Shown: positions 20,540 to 29,425 of the stretch, piece by piece | Position numbering within the stretch: the stretch's first letter is position 1 | Layout: the number at the start of each line of letters is the position of its first letter | DNA from: an uncultured Prevotellaceae bacterium | GTDB lineage: Bacteria; Bacteroidota; Bacteroidia; Bacteroidales; Bacteroidaceae | DNA length: 53,706 bases | Direction of reading: 5' to 3' | Assembly: GCA_947168395.1 (NCBI GenBank) | Contig: CAMVLT010000022.1 | Span: forward strand, 1 to 53,706 | Program-made: the position numbers and the translations under genes | The notes under the pieces: generated by a model | Seen by the model: only the letters and a program-made list of their open reading frames with translations | What the model was told of the DNA's origin: nothing | Database searches by the model: none

Positions 20540-23203
20540 CTATTGTATGCCGAAGTCCTGCTGCTGACGCTCCACTTCCTCAAGCATTCTGCGACGCTCG
20601 GCTTCGGTCATCGTTGAACGTTGAACATTGAACATTGAACGTTGAACGTTTTGATTTGAGAATTGAGATTTGAGAATTGAGATTTGAGGGTTGGATGATT
20701 CCTGATAGCATTGTTGGCCCTCGTAGGGGATGCTCTCGATGACGAGGGTGTCGGCAGCGGGGGCATGGATGCCTTCGAAGGTGGGGCGGGCAATGATGCG
20801 GATGGCACCTGCCTGATGAGTGCTGCGCACCAGAACGGGAGCCGTGCCCCATTCCACCTGGCGGGGATTGGCGGCTATCGCAGCATCGCCGATAATGCGA
20901 CCCTCGCCCTCGACGGTGAACGATACGTGCTCGCGGGCCAGACGACGCACGTTGCCGTTGTCGTCGGTCACCTCAGCCACCACCACCACGAAGTCGGAAC
21001 CGTCGGCCACCAGCGGACGGCCCATGTCGTCGGCGTAGAGTCGGAGTTTCGTGCTGCGGCGGGCGGGCATTTTCTCGGCGCTGCATACCACCTGTCCGTT
21101 CCTGATGCCCTCGGCCACGAGCTTCACGTTCTGCCACGAGCGGTTGGTGTAGCTCTGCTCGCGGGCCTTCCAGAAGTCCCAAAATCCCTTGAATACGACG
21201 GGTGCATGAGGTTGGCCGTCAGGGTCTTGTATGACGGGCAGCGTAGCCGATTTCCAGCCGTTGAGGGCGGTGAGACGGACGCTGTCGCAGTTGGAGAAGA
21301 CGGTGACGTCGGAGGGTGAGAACTGCGTCATCTCGTGGACGATGGAGAGAAAGGGTGCTGTCTGCGACTGCGCCTTGAACATGTCGAGGGCGTACTTGGG
21401 CTGACGGAAAGCATCGTAGATACCGCCCACGTAGGCATCGGGATGGTAGCCACGCTGGTGGTCGAAGGGGTGCCACTGGCAGCCGCCGATGAACTGCCGC
21501 TGGCCGTGAAACATCATGCCGTAGGTGTCGGCGAGCGAGAGGGCAGCAGCGAGCTGTGCATGCTCACCCCAGCCACGGGCGGCACGGTTGATGGCGTTGT
21601 GGGCGTACCAGTCGTCGACATACTCGCCCCATTCGCGAGTGAAGATGCACTTGTCAATGTCGTCGTATTTGCCGTTGGCAATGTTGTAGGCCCAGTCGTA
21701 GAGCACGTCGTAGTTGTCCTTCACGCCCTCGGAGTTGAGGTCGGCCGCCGCCGCAGGACGACCCGGCCAGGGAAACTCCTCGCGGGTAATCTGTAGGGCC
21801 TTCAGGGCGAAGTCCACAGGGTAGCGGGTCTCGTTGAGAATGGGTTCCCACATAAGCACGCTGGGGTGGTTGCGGTCGCGACGGATGATGTCGCGTGTGT
21901 TCTGGTGTACCATCTCGCCCCACTTGGGGTCTTTGTTCCAGTACTGCCAGCCCGGCGTGGGCACGATGACGAAGAGTCCCAACTCGTCGCAGGCGTCCAT
22001 GAATGCCGGGTCTTGCGGGTAGTGTGCGGCGCGGATGATGTTCATGCCGGCTTGCTTCAGGCGTAGCGCGTCGCGCCACTGCTGCGAGTTGGGCAGGGCG
22101 TTGCCCACGTAGGCAAAGTCCTGATGGCGGTTGCCGCCCACAAGCTGGTGGTAGGGCTTGCCATTGAGCCAGAAGCCGTCCTTGCCTCGGAACTCAGCCT
22201 TGCGGATGCCCATGCGGACGATGCCGCCGTCAGACCCTCCCCCGTCAGACTCTCCCCTGACCCCTCCCTGTTTAGGGCGGGGTGTTGTGAGTCTTAGTTC
22301 TACTGAATAGAGATAGGGGCTTTCGGGACTCCATAGGTGGGGATTGTTAAGGGAGAAGTGAAGCGTGAAAAGTGAATAATCAGCTATCGCTTTCTTCTGC
22401 TTCAGCGTCTTCACTAATTTGCCTTCTGCATCCTTGATGGTGGCTGTGAGTGTAGCAGTAGTGTTTACCCGGGAACAGGTCTCCACATCAATGAACACGT
22501 CGGCGCTTTTCTCAGATATGTTGTCGAAGTGGATGAAGACACCGCCTCCAGCCACCTGACCACGCTCGATGGCATCGGTGATGGCTACTGAAGACTTGCC
22601 GATGAGCCATACGTCACGGTACATGCCACCATGATAGGCGAAGTCGAGCTGCGACTGCTTCTTGCCCGGAGGGTAGTTCTTGTCGTCACTGTTGTCGGCC
22701 TTGACGGCAATGACGCACTTGTCGCCAGCCTTCACGCCCTCGGCAGAGAGGTCGATGGTGACGGGCAGATAGCCGCCCAAGTGCTCGTTGACGAGATGGC
22801 CGTTGACATATACCCATTGTTTTCCCATGATAGCCTCGAAGTGGACGAGCACCTGTTTGCCCGCCATATCTTCAGGCACGGTGAAATGCTTGCGGTACCA
22901 GCAGATGCCCTGATAGTTGCGGCAACCACTGGCCTCGGAGGGTTCCAGACGGTCGGTGTGCGGAGCACAGACCACCTCCCAAAGGGAATCGTCGAAGGCC
23001 GTAGCCTCGGCACCCTCGGCATCGCCCAACAGAAACCGCCAGCCTTCGTTGAAGTTATAGACGATGCGTCCGCTGCCCTGCAAGGGGAACAGCCCGGCTA
23101 CCGATACTGGCTGTGATGATAAAGGTAAAAAGGTAAAGAGGTAAAAAGGTAAAACACCCATTACCATTATCCATTTTCTCATATTGCGCATTGTTCTTAT
23201 CAT
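20540..23203 (-). CDS. Glycoside hydrolase family 2 (beta-galactosidase/beta-glucuronidase type)
   Basis: 887 residues, secreted. Family 2 order is visible: sugar-binding domain (WVYVNGHLVNEHLGGYLP), Ig-like domain, TIM barrel (KQAGMNIIRAAHYPQDPAFM), then an extended C-terminus. The probable acid/base Glu is in MWEPILNET and the nucleophile Glu in FTREWGEYVDDW. Removes terminal beta-linked sugars; galactose or glucuronic acid cannot be told apart here. Last gene of the minus-strand operon, 48 bp after the GH78-BNR gene. Three repeat insertions are in frame: the signal-peptide core (GVLPFYLFTFLPL) is an octamer array, PKQGGVRGESDGG is a family A arm, and the C-terminal QISILKSQFSN...FNVQRST stretch is a 12-unit heptamer array. 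Start could be the third in-frame ATG (23182). Confidence 0.85.
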   Translation of the reverse strand: MIRTMRNMRKWIMVMGVLPFYLFTFLPLSSQPVSVAGLFPLQGSGRIVYNFNEGWRFLLGDAEGAEATAFDDSLWEVVCAPHTDRLEPSEASGCRNYQGICWYRKHFTVPEDMAGKQVLVHFEAIMGKQWVYVNGHLVNEHLGGYLPVTIDLSAEGVKAGDKCVIAVKADNSDDKNYPPGKKQSQLDFAYHGGMYRDVWLIGKSSVAITDAIERGQVAGGGVFIHFDNISEKSADVFIDVETCSRVNTTATLTATIKDAEGKLVKTLKQKKAIADYSLFTLHFSLNNPHLWSPESPYLYSVELRLTTPRPKQGGVRGESDGGGSDGGIVRMGIRKAEFRGKDGFWLNGKPYHQLVGGNRHQDFAYVGNALPNSQQWRDALRLKQAGMNIIRAAHYPQDPAFMDACDELGLFVIVPTPGWQYWNKDPKWGEMVHQNTRDIIRRDRNHPSVLMWEPILNETRYPVDFALKALQITREEFPWPGRPAAAADLNSEGVKDNYDVLYDWAYNIANGKYDDIDKCIFTREWGEYVDDWYAHNAINRAARGWGEHAQLAAALSLADTYGMMFHGQRQFIGGCQWHPFDHQRGYHPDAYVGGIYDAFRQPKYALDMFKAQSQTAPFLSIVHEMTQFSPSDVTVFSNCDSVRLTALNGWKSATLPVIQDPDGQPHAPVVFKGFWDFWKAREQSYTNRSWQNVKLVAEGIRNGQVVCSAEKMPARRSTKLRLYADDMGRPLVADGSDFVVVVAEVTDDNGNVRRLAREHVSFTVEGEGRIIGDAAIAANPRQVEWGTAPVLVRSTHQAGAIRIIARPTFEGIHAPAADTLVIESIPYEGQQCYQESSNPQISILKSQFSNQNVQRSMFNVQRSTMTEAERRRMLEEVERQQQDFGIQ
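20613..20696. repeat. Twelve-unit heptamer array in the GH2 C-terminus
   Basis: Units of 7 bp: GTTGAAC/ATTGAAC for five units, then TTTGAGA/ATTGAGA alternating, 84 bp in all (a multiple of 3). It encodes QISILKSQFSN and NVQRSMFNVQRST-like peptide. Confidence 0.85.
22250..22285. repeat. Family A-like GC-rich repeat in GH2
   Basis: CTCCCCTGACCCCTCC and GGGCGGGGTG form a palindrome-like arm, in frame, inside the Ig-like domain region. A shorter related CCTCCCCCGTCAGAC motif precedes it. Confidence 0.6.
22351..22378. repeat. Heptamer array (GTGAAAA type) in GH2
   Basis: Four 7-bp units: GGGAGAA, GTGAAGC, GTGAAAA, GTGAATA. Encodes YSLFTLHFSL on the minus strand. Confidence 0.6.
23121..23155. repeat. 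Octamer array encoding the GH2 signal-peptide core
   Basis: Units AAAGGTA, AAAAGGTA, AAGAGGTA, AAAAGGTA. On the coding strand it gives the hydrophobic run LPFYLFTFLPL. Confidence 0.8.
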
Positions 23204-23218
23204 ATTCTCTTTTATTAT

Positions 23219-23270
23219 ATTACCTTTTTACTTTTTTACTCTTTTACTCTTTTACTCTTTTACCTTTAAC
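23219..23270. repeat. TTTTACTC-type array spanning the GH78-BNR stop codon
   Basis: Repeats of TTTACTC/CTTTTACT with 7-8 bp period fill the 48-bp gap between the two genes and supply the last codons (LKVKE) and stop of the upstream gene. Confidence 0.8.
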
Positions 23271-26200
23271 TCCACATGTTTGACGCGTTGCCTGCGCCAG
23301 GTGTATACCACGTGGATATGGCCATCGCGACTTTGGATGATGGAGGGGTAGGAGTACTGCAGGATGGGCGAGTCTTCAAGCGTTATCCAGTGGTTCCAAT
23401 GGATGCCGTCTGTGCTGCGGAGGATGGAGAGGGGCGTACGGGCACCCTTCTCCTTGGTAGGCTCGATGGGCCAGTCGTTGCAGATCATGGCGTAGGAACC
23501 ATCCTTCAGGGTCACGGCATCGATGCCGCTGTTGTTGTTGGGCGTGTCGATGAGCTGGAGCTTGCTCCACGTCTCGCCGTTATCGCTGCTATAGGTGACG
23601 CCGATATGACGGCTGCGGGTGCGGCAGAGGGCCTGCAGCCGGCCGTCGGGTAGTCGGATGATGGTGGGCTGGATGGCCTTCACACCAGCGTCGGCCTCGA
23701 CAAAAGCTGTGCGTCGCCACGTCTTGCCCATATCGTCGGACAGTTCGAAGTATATTTTCCAGCCGTTGCGCTCGTCACTTGTGGGAGCAATCAGCCGGTT
23801 GCCAACGAGCACGGGTTTGTTCTTGATGGGACCGTAGATGTCGTCGGGCAGCTTCTCACGGCGGCTCCACGTCTTGCCGCCATCCTTCGAGGTGACACGC
23901 CAGCCTTTCCAGCCAGCCACGTTGGGGCCTATCTTGAAGTAGAGCTGCAGTTCGCCCTTCGGGGTCTCGAACAGGACTGGGTTCCAACAGGCCTCGCGCT
24001 GGCCTGGCTGGTTGCTAAGCTGGTTGCCATTGATAATACCCACGCCATCGGCTACCTGCTGGGGCTTCGTCCACTCCTTGCTGCCCTTTGGCTTGCGGCT
24101 CACATAGATGCAGACATCGGGGTTGCGCTCCTTGGTGCCGCCGAAATATGTGGCCACGAGGTCACCTTTCTTCGTTTCGACGATGCTGGCTGAGTGGCAC
24201 TCGGGGAAACTCGCCGTCGTGTAGAGGAACTCGTCGCAGACCACCTGCGGGCCGCGCTGGGGCAGATTGCGCTCCAGGTCGTAGGAGCCGGAGCCGAGTT
24301 GCACGAACTCATCGTTAGGCAGACAAAGCGTTGCATTGGTGTTGGCGGGAATCTCCACATGCCAGTAGAGCCGACCATGCTCCTTACGCCAGCGGCTCAC
24401 AATCTTGCCGTAGATGGAGTTGTAACTGGCATCAATATGGTCAATCTCGTCGACAGTGAAGTCGGGCTTCATGGCAATGTGCTTGAAGCCAGCGTCGGCA
24501 GCCCCGATACCGGCAATGTTCTCGTAGAGCCACGACAGCAGGTCGCCGAGTAGCATGACGTGGTTGCCGCTGTTCATTGCAGGTGAAGCGGTGTCGCCAT
24601 TCCAGAGTTCCCAGATGGTGGTGGCACCATGTTCGGCCATGTAACCCCATGAGGGGTATTTCTTGTTGGTAGCCAAGAGCCAGGCCAGGTCGGTGCGTCC
24701 CATCATCGAGAGACCGTGCATCAGCCAGCCTGTGCCGATAACGCCAGTGGTGATGGTGCCGAGATTCTGGTCGGTGATGGCCTTCACAATCTGTTTCTCC
24801 ACCTGCTTTCTGACGTATGGATCGTCAATCATGCCAAAGTAATAGGGCAGCAGATTGGCGGTGACGGTGTTGTTGCCATAGTAGGTGCTGTCGGGGTAGA
24901 GTATGTGATTGGGAACGGTGGCTGTGCCTTTCTTCACGGTGAGATACTCACGGTTGAAGGCTTCTTTGGTTGTTGTGGCCTCTTGCTGGAACCATTTGGC
25001 GTCGTCCTTTAATTGCTGCATGTGGGCATAGCCTTCCATCATTCGGCAAATTTGGAAATAGTAGGCTGTAGAGATGAGTGTTACGTCAGTCTTGCGGGCA
25101 GGATCCTCGCTGTGAATCAGTTCCTCCTTCTCGGGCGGCACGCACCAGTCGGCGTACTTTCCACAATGGATGAGTCCGTTCTTCTGATACCGCGTCTTCA
25201 GATGTACTAACCAACGCTTAACGTTGGGATAGTAGTTCCGCAAAGGAGCCTCGTCGCCGTAATGTCCTATGAGCATCGAGAGTGTCATGGGCAGGGCAGC
25301 CGCCCAGGTCAGGTCGTCGCTGTAGTAGTTCCAGAAGGCGGGAGCCACGTCGGGTATGCAGCCGTCCTCACGCTGGGCTTCGGTAATGTCGCGTGCCCAT
25401 TTGGCATAGAGGTTGTGGTTGTCGAAGAGGAAAGCCTCGCCGAAACACCCCCTTGTGCGGTCGCCAAGCCACGGCTGACGCTCATCACGCTGCGGGCAGT
25501 CGATGGGCATGCCCTTATAGTTGGAAAGGATGCCCCAGCGGGCATTCTCGTACACCTTATTTAATATAGTATTTGTCGAAACGAAATGTCCCGTCTCATC
25601 CATTACGTCGCTTACCACCTCGCCGATGAAGTCGTCGATGGTGGCTTTCGGCAAGCCTGTAATCTCTGCGTAACGGAAACCGTGATAGACAAATGTTGGA
25701 TGCCACCAGCGCCCCTGTTCCTCACCATTGGCGTAGTAGCGGTCGGTGCTTTGGGCGTGACGCAGGTTTTCCACCCAGATGTTGCCTGTGGAGTCGAGCT
25801 TCTCGGCAAATCGGATGACGACGGAATCGCCTGCCGTCAGGGATGCCATGCGGCATTTGAGCCAGCCAGCCATATTCTGCCCCATATCGAGAATGAGTTT
25901 GTTGCCCATATAGGCAAGGCTTTTGGGCTTCAGCTGGCAGAGTACTTTCATGTTCTCCGACATGGCACCGCGAAGGGTACCGTAGGGAATGGCGGTGCGT
26001 TCGGCCTGCTGCCACTGCGAGTCATCGAAGCCTACTTTCGTCCAGTCGGCAAACTCCTTGCGGGCATCGTAGGTCTCACCGTCGTATTCGTTGTTGCTAC
26101 GGATGGCACCGTCGAGACATATCGTCCATTTCTCGTCGGTGCTGACGGTCTTGAGGCTGCCGTCGGCAAACTCCACAATCAGATTCAGACGGAGTGTAGG

Positions 26201-26968
26201 ATAGCCGAAGTTGGTAATCTTATAGGGCTTCTTGTCCTGCTGCATGGTGTAGTATCGGCCGTTGCCCAACACCACCCCAATGGCGTTCTGCCGTTCCAAT
26301 AACTTCGTAACATCAAAAGCATTATACAGCACCGTCCTGCGATAGTCAGTCGGCGCGGGAGCCAGCACTTGTTCACCTACCCGATGGCCATTGATAAAAG
26401 CCTCATACATTCCTAATCCACAGATATATAGTGTGGCCTGCTTCACTTCTTTGTCGAAGTCGAACTCCTTGCGAAGGTAGCGGGCTGACAAGCGGCTGTG
26501 CTCAGCCACTACATCCCAGGGCATGGTATGGTTCCAGCCTATCCAGCGCCCGCTCCAGTCGCTCTCCGTAAGCAGTCCTACGTTCCACATGGCAATAGCG
26601 CTCCAGGTGCTTTCACCCTTGGTGGTCGTAACCTTCACACGCCAGTAGCAGCGGGTATTGCTTCTTAGGGGTTTGCCCTGGTAGGCCACCCACTGGGAAC
26701 GGTCACCATCGATGGAAGCATCCCATAGGTCGCCCTCCAAAGCCTCAGCCTTCTCGGGTGTCGAGGCTACGATGATGCGGCAGCTGGTCTGACATACGTC
26801 ACGTTCCGTTGACTCCAAGCGCCAGCCCAGACGTGGGGTGGGGGTATCGAGACTCATGGGGTTCACGAGCCGCTCCGTCCGTAGGTCGGTGACTGTCACC
26901 ACCTTCTCTTTTGCTGCTGATGCCGTCAGCGGCAGCATCGCGAATAGTATAATGAGGAGTTTCTGCAT
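23252..26968 (-). CDS. GH78 alpha-L-rhamnosidase fused to a BNR/sialidase-like propeller
   Basis: 1238 residues with signal peptide MQKLLIILFAMLPLTASA. Residues about 25-880 are a GH78 rhamnosidase: N-terminal strands (NPMSLDTPTPRLGWRLES), then the alpha/alpha barrel with CPQRDERQPWLGD (general acid Glu) and TTIWELWNGDT (general base Glu). Residues about 890-1235 are a BNR/Asp-box propeller (SKDGGKTWSRREKL, SSDNGETWSKLQL, SIVETKKGDLVATYFGGTKE) like sialidase-fold proteins of pectin loci. The propeller's substrate is not visible; it need not be a sialidase. Two enzymes on one chain imply coupled cleavage of rhamnose and a neighbouring sugar. Fourth gene of the operon, 12 bp after the GH95 gene. 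The extreme C-terminus comes from an octamer array. Confidence 0.85.
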   Translation of the reverse strand: MQKLLIILFAMLPLTASAAKEKVVTVTDLRTERLVNPMSLDTPTPRLGWRLESTERDVCQTSCRIIVASTPEKAEALEGDLWDASIDGDRSQWVAYQGKPLRSNTRCYWRVKVTTTKGESTWSAIAMWNVGLLTESDWSGRWIGWNHTMPWDVVAEHSRLSARYLRKEFDFDKEVKQATLYICGLGMYEAFINGHRVGEQVLAPAPTDYRRTVLYNAFDVTKLLERQNAIGVVLGNGRYYTMQQDKKPYKITNFGYPTLRLNLIVEFADGSLKTVSTDEKWTICLDGAIRSNNEYDGETYDARKEFADWTKVGFDDSQWQQAERTAIPYGTLRGAMSENMKVLCQLKPKSLAYMGNKLILDMGQNMAGWLKCRMASLTAGDSVVIRFAEKLDSTGNIWVENLRHAQSTDRYYANGEEQGRWWHPTFVYHGFRYAEITGLPKATIDDFIGEVVSDVMDETGHFVSTNTILNKVYENARWGILSNYKGMPIDCPQRDERQPWLGDRTRGCFGEAFLFDNHNLYAKWARDITEAQREDGCIPDVAPAFWNYYSDDLTWAAALPMTLSMLIGHYGDEAPLRNYYPNVKRWLVHLKTRYQKNGLIHCGKYADWCVPPEKEELIHSEDPARKTDVTLISTAYYFQICRMMEGYAHMQQLKDDAKWFQQEATTTKEAFNREYLTVKKGTATVPNHILYPDSTYYGNNTVTANLLPYYFGMIDDPYVRKQVEKQIVKAITDQNLGTITTGVIGTGWLMHGLSMMGRTDLAWLLATNKKYPSWGYMAEHGATTIWELWNGDTASPAMNSGNHVMLLGDLLSWLYENIAGIGAADAGFKHIAMKPDFTVDEIDHIDASYNSIYGKIVSRWRKEHGRLYWHVEIPANTNATLCLPNDEFVQLGSGSYDLERNLPQRGPQVVCDEFLYTTASFPECHSASIVETKKGDLVATYFGGTKERNPDVCIYVSRKPKGSKEWTKPQQVADGVGIINGNQLSNQPGQREACWNPVLFETPKGELQLYFKIGPNVAGWKGWRVTSKDGGKTWSRREKLPDDIYGPIKNKPVLVGNRLIAPTSDERNGWKIYFELSDDMGKTWRRTAFVEADAGVKAIQPTIIRLPDGRLQALCRTRSRHIGVTYSSDNGETWSKLQLIDTPNNNSGIDAVTLKDGSYAMICNDWPIEPTKEKGARTPLSILRSTDGIHWNHWITLEDSPILQYSYPSIIQSRDGHIHVVYTWRRQRVKHVELKVKE

Positions 26969-26980
26969 ATCTCGGTATAT

Positions 26981-29422
26981 TTAGTTGATTACATATTTAC
27001 CACCAGCCTTCGTCCGAAGTTCGTAAAGCCAGGTCTTCGGAAGCGTTGGAGCAGGAGTGGGATCTTTGATGGACTTCAATCCTCTGCCTTTGAGGGGTAT
27101 GAGGGAGCGTAGGCGGCAGACACCACCTATGCCCGACCGGATGACAGCCTGCGAGAGCTGACCGTCCTTCCACGTTAGGTCTACCTCGAAGCCGCCACGG
27201 GCCTTGAGCCCCTTTACGCTCCCTTCTTTCCAGACATCGGGAAGAGCCGGCAACAGAAAGACAAAACCATCGTGGCTCTGCAGCAGCATCTCGGCAATGC
27301 CTGCCGTACAGCCGAAGTTACCGTCAATCTGGAATGGCGGATGGGCATCGAGCATATTGGGATAGGTGCCACCCCGCTGTTTCACCGTACCGAAAATGAG
27401 GAACGTATCGGCTGTCAGCGTCAGTTGGTCCTGAATGAGTTTGTAGGCGTGGTTGCCGTCCAGCAGACGTGCCCAGCAGCATACCTTCCATCCCATGCTC
27501 CAGCCTGTGGACACATCGCCACGAGCCTGTAACGAGGTTTTTGCGGCCTGCCAGAGGTCGGGAGTTCGGAAGGGAGAAATCTGGTCGCTGGGATAGAGAC
27601 CGTAGAGATGTGAGAAATGCCGATGGTCGTCGTTGGGATCGTCAAGGTCATCGAGCCATTCCTGCAGCTGTCCCCAGCGGCCTATCTGCATCGGAGGAAG
27701 CTGTTTTAATTGACTATTGAACAATCTTGCCTTGCAAGTGTCCTTCTCCCGAGCAGACCATTGACCATTATTGTCCTGCCCAAGAATCTTCGCAGCTTCC
27801 AGTACGTTGGTGTACAGCTCTGTCAGGATTTGATTATCCATCGTCACACCTGCGTCGAGGGCGGTGGGACGTCCCTTGCCTCCATGTTCAGGCGACTCAC
27901 CCGGACAAATGACGAGATAACCCTTCGTGGGATGCTGCACGAGCGTCTGACTATAGAAACACGCTGCATCGAGCATGATGGGGAAAACATCACGCAGAAA
28001 AGCCTTGTCGCCTGTGAACAGCCAATGCTCCCACAAATGACGGCAGAGCCATGCTGCCCCCATAGGCCAGAGTCCGGTCTGCGCATGGTCTACGGGACCC
28101 GTGATGCGCCACTGGTCGGTGTTATGATGCAGCACCCAACCGTCAGCGCCGTACATATCACGGGCCGTCTCGCGGCCTGTCTGGGCAACTTCGCGGATGA
28201 GTTTGAACAGCGGCTCGTTCATCTCCGTGAGGTTGCATATTTCCGCAGGCCAGTAGTTCATCTCCAAGTTGATGTTCGTAGTGTATTTCGAGTCCCACGA
28301 GGGAAACATCTTGTCGTTCCAGATACCCTGAAGGTTTGCAGGGTTCATATTGTCGGGCTGCGATGAGGAGATAAGCAGGTAACGTCCGAACTGGAAGTAG
28401 GTGGCGACGAGGTGATTGTCAGCGACTGAGTCGCTGACCACACTGAATCGCTCAATGCGCTTGTTCGTTGGCACACGGGCATAGCGGTCGGGGCCGAGGT
28501 CCAGCGTCACGCGGTCATAATAATGCTTGTACGTCTTGGTATGCATGGCCTTTAGTGCCTCATAACCTAAAGCCATTGCTCCATGCAGGCGTGCCTTCGA
28601 TTGTGCCACCTCGTCGCCGGTAATGTCTTTGTAACTCCTGACATTGGTGCCGATGGTGAGATAGAGCGTCGCCTCGTCGGCTCCCGTCACACTGATTACC
28701 CCGTCGCTATAGGCTGTTTTCCCGCCAACAGTCTGTACCGCCATCCTGCCCTGAAAGCGCACCTTGCCCTTCAGACCCTCATGCTTCGAGGAAACGCCGT
28801 GCAGCACGGCTTCGCTGCCTTCGTTGCTAATGAGTACATTCTCGTGGGGCGAGGTCATATTGGCAATAAAGGTAATCTTTCCTTTCTCGCTGGCAGTCAG
28901 ACGGACGACCATCACAGGGTGACCTCCCAAAGGGGTAATGACTTCACGCTCATAGCGCACGCCGTCCACCATATAGCGGACAACGGTTTTCCCGTTGTCT
29001 ATATCCAACAAACGCTCATAATTGGTATAGGCCGCATGGCCTGGCATCGAGAGATACAAATCGCCGAACGGCTGGTAGGGCATACCCATGTTCTTGCCTG
29101 CTCCTACGGGCATCACCTTCTCGTTGGCCAATGTCTCGGCCTCCTTGTACTTCCCCTCGAAGATGAGCTGGCGTACCTGGGGCAGATATGCCTTTGCCTC
29201 AGGGTGCAGCACCTGATTGGGCTGTCCTGCCCAGATGGTTTCCTCGTTGAGCTGGATGTGTTCCGCAGCGGGGATGCCGAAGACCATTCCTCCGATGATG
29301 CCATTACCTACGGGCAGGGCCTGCGTCCAAGTCATCGCCGGCTTGTCGTACCACAGCCTGTATTTGTGAGCGGGGAGGGGCAGACACCAAAGGGTAAGCA
29401 GAAATACGATTATCTTCCTCAT
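26981..29422 (-). CDS. GH95 alpha-L-fucosidase or alpha-L-galactosidase
   Basis: 813 residues with a short signal peptide. N-terminal signature [18 protein letters not shown], then [11 protein letters not shown], is typical of GH95. The barrel shows [25 protein letters not shown] (region of the catalytic Glu) and FQIDGNFG (region of the catalytic Asp). GH95 inverts alpha-1,2-linked L-fucose, or L-galactose in rhamnogalacturonan II chain A. With the apiosidase and rhamnosidase nearby, L-galactose is plausible but unproven. Starts 3 bp after the esterase stop. Confidence 0.9.
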   Translation of the reverse strand: MRKIIVFLLTLWCLPLPAHKYRLWYDKPAMTWTQALPVGNGIIGGMVFGIPAAEHIQLNEETIWAGQPNQVLHPEAKAYLPQVRQLIFEGKYKEAETLANEKVMPVGAGKNMGMPYQPFGDLYLSMPGHAAYTNYERLLDIDNGKTVVRYMVDGVRYEREVITPLGGHPVMVVRLTASEKGKITFIANMTSPHENVLISNEGSEAVLHGVSSKHEGLKGKVRFQGRMAVQTVGGKTAYSDGVISVTGADEATLYLTIGTNVRSYKDITGDEVAQSKARLHGAMALGYEALKAMHTKTYKHYYDRVTLDLGPDRYARVPTNKRIERFSVVSDSVADNHLVATYFQFGRYLLISSSQPDNMNPANLQGIWNDKMFPSWDSKYTTNINLEMNYWPAEICNLTEMNEPLFKLIREVAQTGRETARDMYGADGWVLHHNTDQWRITGPVDHAQTGLWPMGAAWLCRHLWEHWLFTGDKAFLRDVFPIMLDAACFYSQTLVQHPTKGYLVICPGESPEHGGKGRPTALDAGVTMDNQILTELYTNVLEAAKILGQDNNGQWSAREKDTCKARLFNSQLKQLPPMQIGRWGQLQEWLDDLDDPNDDHRHFSHLYGLYPSDQISPFRTPDLWQAAKTSLQARGDVSTGWSMGWKVCCWARLLDGNHAYKLIQDQLTLTADTFLIFGTVKQRGGTYPNMLDAHPPFQIDGNFGCTAGIAEMLLQSHDGFVFLLPALPDVWKEGSVKGLKARGGFEVDLTWKDGQLSQAVIRSGIGGVCRLRSLIPLKGRGLKSIKDPTPAPTLPKTWLYELRTKAGGKYVIN

Positions 29423-29425
29423 GGT

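Noticed and set aside
20613..20696. CRISPR-like short repeats
   Set aside because: Units are 7 bp, contiguous and degenerate, without spacers; lies inside a coding frame.
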